Source of the DNA: Flavobacteriaceae bacterium
Lineage (GTDB): Bacteria > Bacteroidota > Bacteroidia > Flavobacteriales > Flavobacteriaceae
Length of the DNA: 63,598 nt
Direction of reading: 5' to 3'
NCBI GenBank assembly: GCA_018623195.1
Contig: JAAZVY010000004.1
Location: forward strand, 1 to 63,598
The notes beneath the pieces are model-generated. The model worked only from the letters and a program-made list of their open reading frames with translations, searched no databases and was not told the origin of the DNA. The translations under genes were made by a program, and so were the position numbers. This document shows positions 58,370 through 63,598 of the stretch, piece by piece; position 1 is the stretch's first letter; each line of letters starts with the position of its first letter.

Positions 58370-60217
58370 ATGTGCGGAATTGTAGGATATCTCGGTTCGC
58401 GAGAAGCTTTCCCAGTAGTTATTAAAGGACTTCAACGTTTAGAATATCGGGGCTATGATAGCGCCGGAGTAATGTTGTATGACGGCAGTGAAGTTCGAGT
58501 CAGTAAAACCAAAGGAAAGGTTTTTGACTTAAAGACAAAGGCAGAAGGCGAACAGAACACCAAAGGTTCTTTAGGTATTGGTCATACTCGCTGGGCTACT
58601 CATGGTGTGCCAAACGATGTCAATGCGCATCCGCATCAATCAAATTCTGGTCGTATCGTTGCTATCCACAACGGGATTATTGAGAACTACGCGCCCATTA
58701 AACAAACGCTTGAAAAACGAGGATATACTTTTCAATCAGACACCGATACAGAAGTACTCGTAAATCTTATCGAAGAGATACAAATTAAGGAAGAGGTTTC
58801 CCTTACTAAGGCGGTTAGACTTGCGTTAAACGAAGTGGTGGGAGCTTATGCCCTCGTGGTTTTTGATGCGTCTGACCCATCTACTCTTGTTACCGCAAGA
58901 ATGGGAAGTCCACTTGCTATCGGAGTAGGTGAGAACGAATTTTTTGTCGCCTCTGACGCTAGTCCTTTTATCGAATTTACTTCAAATGCTATTTACCTAG
59001 AGGATGATGAAATGGCAACAATTCGCTTAGGCAAGGAAGTGTCTGTCAGAAAGATTGCCAACGACAAGAAAGTAGATCCTTTCATCCATGAACTTCAATT
59101 GTCACTTGACGAGATCGAAAAGGGCGGATACGATCACTTCATGCTCAAAGAGATTTATGAGCAACCTAAAGCAATTCGAGATACTTATCGCGGGAGGCTT
59201 CGAACGGATTCGGGGCTGATTAAAATGGCCGGAATAGACGATCATCTAGATAAGTTTCTCAACGCAAAACGAATTATTATTGCCGCCTGTGGTACTTCTT
59301 GGCATGCAGGATTGGTCGCTGAATATATCTTCGAAGACCTTGCCCGTGTATCCGTAGAGGTTGAATACGCCTCTGAATTTCGATATCGCAACCCTGTAAT
59401 CGGCCCGGGAGATGTCCTTATTGCTATCTCACAGTCTGGTGAAACTGCAGATACGCTGGCTGCTATTAAGATGGCAAAGAGTCGCGGAGCCTTTGTTTTT
59501 GGAGTATGTAATGTAGTAGGTTCGTCAATTGCTCGCGAAACACACGCAGGCTCATACACCCATGCTGGCCCTGAGATTGGGGTGGCTTCGACGAAAGCCT
59601 TCACCACCCAAATTACTGTATTAACGTTAATTGCCTTAAAGCTAGCTAAGGAAAAAGCTACCATTGCTGATTCTGAGTATGCACATCTCGTTAAAGAGTT
59701 AGACTCGATTCCTTCGCACATTGAAACCGTACTTCAATCAGAAGCAGAGATCAAAGAAATTGCAGAGGTATACCACCAATCCACCAATAGTCTGTATCTA
59801 GGTCGAGGTTATAATTTCCCAGTAGCACTCGAAGGAGCGCTCAAATTAAAGGAGATTAGTTATATCCACGCCGAAGGGTATCCAGCTGCAGAAATGAAAC
59901 ACGGCCCAATCGCTCTTATCGACGAGTCGATGCCAGTTTTCGTGGTGGCCATTAGAAAAGGGCATTATGAGAAGGTGGTAAGTAACATTCAAGAAATCAA
60001 GTCTCGAAAGGGTAAGATCATTGCGGTAGTAACCAAAGGAGACACTCAGGTGGCTGAACTAGCCGATCACTGTATCGAAATTCCTGAAATCGAGGAGTCG
60101 CTTAGCCCGATGCTCACCACCATCCCATTACAACTATTATCTTATCATATTGCAATTTTACGCGGATGCAACGTAGATCAGCCGCGAAATCTCGCGAAGT
60201 CGGTTACCGTGGAGTAA
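58370..60217 (+). CDS. glmS: Glutamine-fructose-6-phosphate aminotransferase
   Basis: Makes glucosamine-6-phosphate, the first step towards UDP-GlcNAc for peptidoglycan and lipid A; cytoplasmic, 615 residues. The N-terminal glutaminase starts with the catalytic Cys as MCGIVGYLGSREAF and contains LGIGHTRWATHG. Two SIS domains follow with IIAACGTSWHAGLVAEY, AISQSGETADTLAAI and GRGYNFPVALEGALKLKE. The C-terminus DQPRNLAKSVTVE with the catalytic Lys is intact. Full length. Confidence 0.97.
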   Translation: MCGIVGYLGSREAFPVVIKGLQRLEYRGYDSAGVMLYDGSEVRVSKTKGKVFDLKTKAEGEQNTKGSLGIGHTRWATHGVPNDVNAHPHQSNSGRIVAIHNGIIENYAPIKQTLEKRGYTFQSDTDTEVLVNLIEEIQIKEEVSLTKAVRLALNEVVGAYALVVFDASDPSTLVTARMGSPLAIGVGENEFFVASDASPFIEFTSNAIYLEDDEMATIRLGKEVSVRKIANDKKVDPFIHELQLSLDEIEKGGYDHFMLKEIYEQPKAIRDTYRGRLRTDSGLIKMAGIDDHLDKFLNAKRIIIAACGTSWHAGLVAEYIFEDLARVSVEVEYASEFRYRNPVIGPGDVLIAISQSGETADTLAAIKMAKSRGAFVFGVCNVVGSSIARETHAGSYTHAGPEIGVASTKAFTTQITVLTLIALKLAKEKATIADSEYAHLVKELDSIPSHIETVLQSEAEIKEIAEVYHQSTNSLYLGRGYNFPVALEGALKLKEISYIHAEGYPAAEMKHGPIALIDESMPVFVVAIRKGHYEKVVSNIQEIKSRKGKIIAVVTKGDTQVAELADHCIEIPEIEESLSPMLTTIPLQLLSYHIAILRGCNVDQPRNLAKSVTVE

Positions 60218-60254
60218 CATTATGCTCCTTTTATCGTCATAGATAAAAAGAGCT

Positions 60255-60848
60255 ATGAAAAAGATTTTATTGGGGCTTCTTGTGATGATTTTCACTGGAC
60301 TTTCAGCCCAGCAAGCGCAAATTGAGCTTTTAGGAAGACAATCAATAGAGCTAGATTTTGTTGATTATCCGCTTTACGGTCTGAAACTTAAAAACAGTTC
60401 TTCAGCTGAAATAGAGGTAAGTATTATTTCGCGAGTTAGCAATGAACAAGTTCGCGGATTTGGCCTTGCTCCCAAATCTACTGTGGAAGAGGTGCTAATT
60501 GAATCAGATTCCTATGCGCTTTTCACTAATCTTTCAGATAACGAAGCATTATTTTCTATTGAGGCAACTCCTAAAGTGGCTGCGCCGGTAACTGAAACTG
60601 ATGGGGTTAGCTTTACTTTGAGAAATAACACTCTTAAGTCGATACCGCTAATTATTCCCTCGGTGATGAATCCCAATTTATCTCCTAAATCAAATAGTGG
60701 AGTGTACCTCAAATATGGTCAGAAAGTTTACCTCAAAAGAGGGATTTCGAAGAAACTTATTCTCACGGTTGATGAAACGATTCGTGAGGGTTCCTTAATT
60801 GATGTGGATAGCCTTATTAAAAATGTATCTCTGACAGGAAGAAGGTAG
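60255..60848 (+). CDS. Secreted protein of unknown function
   Basis: Protein of 197 residues with a signal peptide (MKKILLGLLVMIFTGLSAQ) and a mature part of mostly beta-strands. Two similar strand clusters appear, around LYGLKLKNSSSAEIEVSII and GVSFTLRNNTLKSIPLII, suggesting two related beta domains, and both end in a Gly-Pro/Ser-rich turn. I recognise no family. It lies 37 bases after glmS and 24 before the ClC gene. A periplasmic or envelope location is likely. Confidence 0.6.
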   Translation: MKKILLGLLVMIFTGLSAQQAQIELLGRQSIELDFVDYPLYGLKLKNSSSAEIEVSIISRVSNEQVRGFGLAPKSTVEEVLIESDSYALFTNLSDNEALFSIEATPKVAAPVTETDGVSFTLRNNTLKSIPLIIPSVMNPNLSPKSNSGVYLKYGQKVYLKRGISKKLILTVDETIREGSLIDVDSLIKNVSLTGRR

Positions 60849-60860
60849 AAACACATTTAC

Positions 60861-60868
60861 TAGTTTTG
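60861..60868 (+). promoter_or_regulatory. Promoter -7 box abutting the ClC start
   Basis: TAGTTTTG, an exact TAnnTTTG match, ends four bases before the GTG start. This supports that GTG as the true start and predicts a leaderless message. Confidence 0.5.
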
Positions 60869-60872
60869 CGCT

Positions 60873-62651
60873 GTGAATGCAACCTTAAGCGCAATCCTTC
60901 GTAAGTTCCTGATTTGGAAATACAAACATATTTCTGAGCGCAATTTTGTTTTAATTCTTAGTGCACTTGTTGGCCTAGTTGCAGGACTAATCGCGGTGCT
61001 TATTAAGAATATCACCTACGGCATTCAGTATGTTGGATCTCTCGGGCTTTCGCTTACTCAAAACGGCCTTTACTTTGCTCTTCCCCTTATTGGATTGTCT
61101 GCGGTATATTTTATTTGGCATAAACTCTACCGCAAAGGAGTATTTCAACCTATCGCAACCCTTCTATTTGCGTTGTCAAAAAAGGGAGCCAAGGTAGAGT
61201 CGAATAAGTTTTACATGCCCCTCATCACCGCTCCTTTAACGGTTGGGTTTGGGGGTTCGGTCGGTCTGATGAGTCCGGCTATTTTATCTGCATCGGCAGC
61301 ATCTTCTGTTTTTGGTGATCTTTTTCATCTAAACCGAAAAACTAGAATGTTACTTATCGGTTGTGCCGCTTCAGGAGTTATTGCAACTAGTTTTCAATCA
61401 CCTATTGCTGCGGTGATCTTTGCTATTGAAATTTTTAGTTTAGACCTCACATTTGCCTCGTTACTTCCTTTGCTTGTTGCCTCCTTAGTGTCGGTGATCA
61501 CTTCTTTTTTAGTGGTAGGAGACCAGGTATTGTTCACTTTTGATCACAATGAAGGGTTTAATGTTTCAGATACATTCTTCTATATCGTTTTAGGTTTGAT
61601 GGCGGGCTTGGTTAGTGTTTATTTTCACAAGGCGCATTTCGCTATTACCGGTGCACTTGAACGCATTAAATCGAGATCCTATCGATTTATTGTGGGGGGT
61701 GTAATCATGGGAGCGATGCTGTACTTTATCCCTCCACTTTATGGTGAAGGGTATGGAGTGATCAACGCGCTGCTCTCAGGCAATCATCTAACCGTTATTC
61801 AGGGTTCTATGTTTGACCTTTGGTCAGAAAAAACCTATGTGGTGATCTTTCTTCTCTTGGGAATCACCCTTTTTAAGTCACTTGCGATGACCCTCACTAT
61901 TGCGTCGGGAGGTACAGGAGGTATTATTATTCCTGCTCTTGTAATGGGAAGTTCATTAGGTAACGCGGTTGGTAAGACTTTCAATGCGCTGGGGTTTGCG
62001 GTCAATGAGACACATTTTACGCTGATTGGAATGGCTGGTATTGTAGCCGGAGTTTTAAAAACACCCCTTACTGCCATCTTTTTAATTGCTGAAATTACTG
62101 GAGGTTATGAGCTTTTTATTCCGCTTATGTTATGCGTTTCAACGGCCTACCTGATTTCGAAAAACAACCTCAGTCATACCATTTACACCAAAGAGCTGGC
62201 CGAGAAGAATGCCCTGCTGACCTTTGATAAGGATCAAAGCGTTTTGACGCTGATGAATCTCGATTCGGTGATTGAACAGAATTTTGTTGAACTCGGTCCC
62301 GAAATGTCGTTAAGACAATTACTAGAAGAAGGGGTGGCTAAATCGAGTCGAAATTTGTTTCCGGTGGTAAGTGAAGACGGTTCTTTAGAGGGGGTTATTT
62401 TGCTTGATGACATTCGATCGGTACTCTTTGATCAATCCCTTTATGACGTCACGAAGGCTAGGGAGTATATGACTCGTCCGCCAGAGGTAATTGATTATGC
62501 TAAAGACAATATGCAGCAGGTCATGCAGCGTTTTCAAGATAGTGGAGCCTGGAACCTCCCCGTTATTCGCGAAGGTAAGTATTATGGCTTTGTGTCGAAA
62601 TCCAAACTTCTAACCGCCTATCGACGAGAGCTAATCAATTACAGCGTATAG
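60873..62651 (+). CDS. ClC-family anion channel/transporter with CBS pair
   Basis: Inner-membrane protein of 592 residues starting at GTG. About ten helices cover residues 25-430, with ALVGLVAGLIAVLIKNI early and GTGGIIIPALVMGSSLGN late. Two CBS domains follow (residues 455-590), including QLLEEGVAKSSRNLFPVV and FQDSGAWNLPVI. In the anion-path motif usually GxExP, with the gating Glu, the sequence is GFGGSVGLMSPAI, with Met133 at the Glu position. Loss of that Glu in other ClC proteins uncouples proton exchange and favours channel-like flux; here it is a prediction only. Confidence 0.88.
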   Translation: MNATLSAILRKFLIWKYKHISERNFVLILSALVGLVAGLIAVLIKNITYGIQYVGSLGLSLTQNGLYFALPLIGLSAVYFIWHKLYRKGVFQPIATLLFALSKKGAKVESNKFYMPLITAPLTVGFGGSVGLMSPAILSASAASSVFGDLFHLNRKTRMLLIGCAASGVIATSFQSPIAAVIFAIEIFSLDLTFASLLPLLVASLVSVITSFLVVGDQVLFTFDHNEGFNVSDTFFYIVLGLMAGLVSVYFHKAHFAITGALERIKSRSYRFIVGGVIMGAMLYFIPPLYGEGYGVINALLSGNHLTVIQGSMFDLWSEKTYVVIFLLLGITLFKSLAMTLTIASGGTGGIIIPALVMGSSLGNAVGKTFNALGFAVNETHFTLIGMAGIVAGVLKTPLTAIFLIAEITGGYELFIPLMLCVSTAYLISKNNLSHTIYTKELAEKNALLTFDKDQSVLTLMNLDSVIEQNFVELGPEMSLRQLLEEGVAKSSRNLFPVVSEDGSLEGVILLDDIRSVLFDQSLYDVTKAREYMTRPPEVIDYAKDNMQQVMQRFQDSGAWNLPVIREGKYYGFVSKSKLLTAYRRELINYSV

Positions 62652-62706
62652 TTGATAATCAGTAGTTTAGATAGAATTTTCGATGATATCCGTTTTGAGC
62701 TTAGTC

Positions 62707-62738
62707 TTTGACATTTTAGAGGGTGATTCTTTGTCAAA
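62707..62738. repeat. Inverted repeat upstream of a TonB receptor gene
   Basis: TTTGACA and TGTCAAA are exact seven-base inverted copies with an 18-base spacer, in the 156-base gap before the TonB receptor. It could be a regulator-binding operator or a chance match. Nothing else was recognised in this gap except a partial -7 box TATCTTTC at 62764. Confidence 0.35.
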
Positions 62739-62807
62739 TTCACAACAGCTTTGAAAAAAGCCCTATCTTTCCCCCATCAAACTGGATGAAATAAATCTAA
62801 TAACCAC

Positions 62808-63598
62808 ATGATGAAAAAGTTAATTCTTGTACTTAGCATCCTTTCAAGTGCTTTTGCTCTAGCTCAAACTAGCGTAAATGGAAAGGTTGTAGATCAAAAT
62901 GGAGCTCCTGTTGCCAATGCAAACATTATCGTAGTTGGACAAGCAGAGGGTGCTGTAGCTGATTTCGACGGAAACTTTGCTTTTACTACTAACCTTACTC
63001 CGCCATTCACCGTGCGTGTTTCAAGTTTAGGTTATACTACAGCAACAGCTACCTTCTCAGGATCAGCCCTAACTGTAACGCTCAATGAATCTTCTACGGC
63101 GTTAGATGAAATCGTAATTTCTGCTTCTAGAACTCCTGAGCGTATTTTCGAATCGCCCGTTTCTGTTGAGCGTTTCGGTCTTGCTCAGATCCAGAACGCT
63201 ACCGCAGAGAGTTTCTACGGAAGTTTACAGAACCTTAAGGGAGTTGATATCAATACCAACTCACTTACTTTTCAATCGATCAATACTCGTGGTTTCGCAA
63301 CTTTTGCGAACACAAGATTCCTTCAATTAGTAGATGGAATGGACAATACAGCGCCAGGTCTTAACTTCGTTTTAGGTAACCTAGTTGGTATGTCTGAGCT
63401 TGATGTTGCAAGTGTTGAGATCTTACCAGGGGCTTCGTCTGCGCTTTATGGTGCTGGTGCCTTCAATGGTATCTTATTCATGACGTCTAAAGATCCATTC
63501 ACAACCGAAGGGGTTAGTGTTTATGGTAAAACTGGTATCACGGTTCAGAATGCAGCTGGTGCTAATGAGTACATGGATGTTGGAGTTCGTTTCGCCAA
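62808..63598 (+). CDS. TonB-dependent receptor, 3'-truncated
   Basis: The frame starts at two consecutive ATG codons and stays open to the window end (263 codons seen). A signal peptide (MKKLILVLSILSSAFALAQ) precedes a carboxypeptidase-regulatory-like domain (VNGKVVDQNGAPVANANIIV through ITVTLNESSTALDEIV-like strands). The plug follows with EIVISASRTPERIFESPVSV, SINTRGFATFANTRFLQLVD and VEILPGASSALYGAGAFNGI, a strong receptor signature. The barrel begins at the window edge. Ligand unknown; the plug style fits larger organic ligands as well as iron complexes. Confidence 0.9.
   Translation, partial: MMKKLILVLSILSSAFALAQTSVNGKVVDQNGAPVANANIIVVGQAEGAVADFDGNFAFTTNLTPPFTVRVSSLGYTTATATFSGSALTVTLNESSTALDEIVISASRTPERIFESPVSVERFGLAQIQNATAESFYGSLQNLKGVDINTNSLTFQSINTRGFATFANTRFLQLVDGMDNTAPGLNFVLGNLVGMSELDVASVEILPGASSALYGAGAFNGILFMTSKDPFTTEGVSVYGKTGITVQNAAGANEYMDVGVRFA

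Noticed and set aside
59242-59721. A 159-codon open frame on the minus strand inside glmS.
   Set aside because: It lies wholly within a full-length, strongly conserved gene; the peptide has Ser/Ala/Thr-rich shadow composition and no family features.
1-63598. CRISPR arrays, insertion sequences, prophage genes, tRNA or rRNA genes.
   Set aside because: No regularly spaced repeats, transposase motifs, phage proteins or recognisable tRNA/rRNA sequence were seen by eye; a dedicated search would be decisive for tRNAs.

Overview
The window looks like a chromosomal segment of a Flavobacteria-type member of the Bacteroidetes, probably marine. The grounds are the intermediate-to-low GC content, the near absence of Shine-Dalgarno sites, promoter -7 boxes of the Bacteroidetes form TAnnTTTG, a complete Bat operon, several TonB-dependent receptors, DUF4270 and DUF5689 lipoproteins, and the gene orders rnc/IPExxxVDY/pyk, recO/TonB receptor and panC/panD/radA. 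No insertion sequence, phage gene, CRISPR array, tRNA or rRNA is visible. No gene-free stretch exceeds about 210 bases.

Layout. 1-4222 (+): 3' part of fabF, then rnc, an IPExxxVDY-family gene, pyk and a CYTH phosphohydrolase in one tight operon. 4226-7546: pheS (-), then a SulP anion transporter (+) facing a beta-carbonic anhydrase (-). 7600-16363 (-): the eight-gene Bat operon, transcribed moxR, DUF58, an anchored unknown, batA, batB, batC, batD, batE, with overlapping starts and stops. 16515-21083: aldo/keto reductase, AlbA_2-domain protein, PfkB sugar kinase (-), PPP-type phosphatase and two small proteins. 21080-24872 (-): arsC-like, DMT exporter, nitronate monooxygenase, lipoprotein cytochrome c and gpsA. 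25009-29489 (+): gdhA, recO and a haem/siderophore-type TonB receptor. 29550-36962: ileS, a DksA-like protein, a small secreted protein, lspA, folate cyclo-ligase (-) and uvrC. 37172-41383 (+): DUF3108 protein, M23 peptidase, pgi and a small membrane protein. 41346-46170: a secreted EEP-fold nuclease/phosphatase divergent from a TonB-receptor-like barrel and a DUF5689/lamin-tail lipoprotein. 46177-55514: Ig-like lipoprotein and comF (-), glyS, xthA and an aldo/keto reductase (+), then radA, a flippase-like membrane protein, panD and panC (-). 55613-62651 (+): half-length GT5 protein, DUF4270 lipoprotein carrying calcium-repeat motifs, glmS, an unknown secreted protein and a ClC channel homologue. 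From 62808 a TonB receptor runs off the end.

The strongest candidate for an under-described system is the locus at 41.3-46.2 kb. A secreted nuclease-fold enzyme and an outer-membrane import pair are transcribed from a near-perfect 18-base inverted repeat that carries both -7 boxes and both start codons. This suggests co-regulated extracellular nucleic-acid or phosphodiester scavenging (inference). Other points worth a second look: many -7 boxes sit exactly four bases before a start codon, implying leaderless mRNAs; IleRS carries GXHH in place of HXGH; the ClC homologue has Met where the gating Glu is expected; the glycogen synthase homologue lacks its C-terminal half; and the gap after uvrC may encode a structured RNA.
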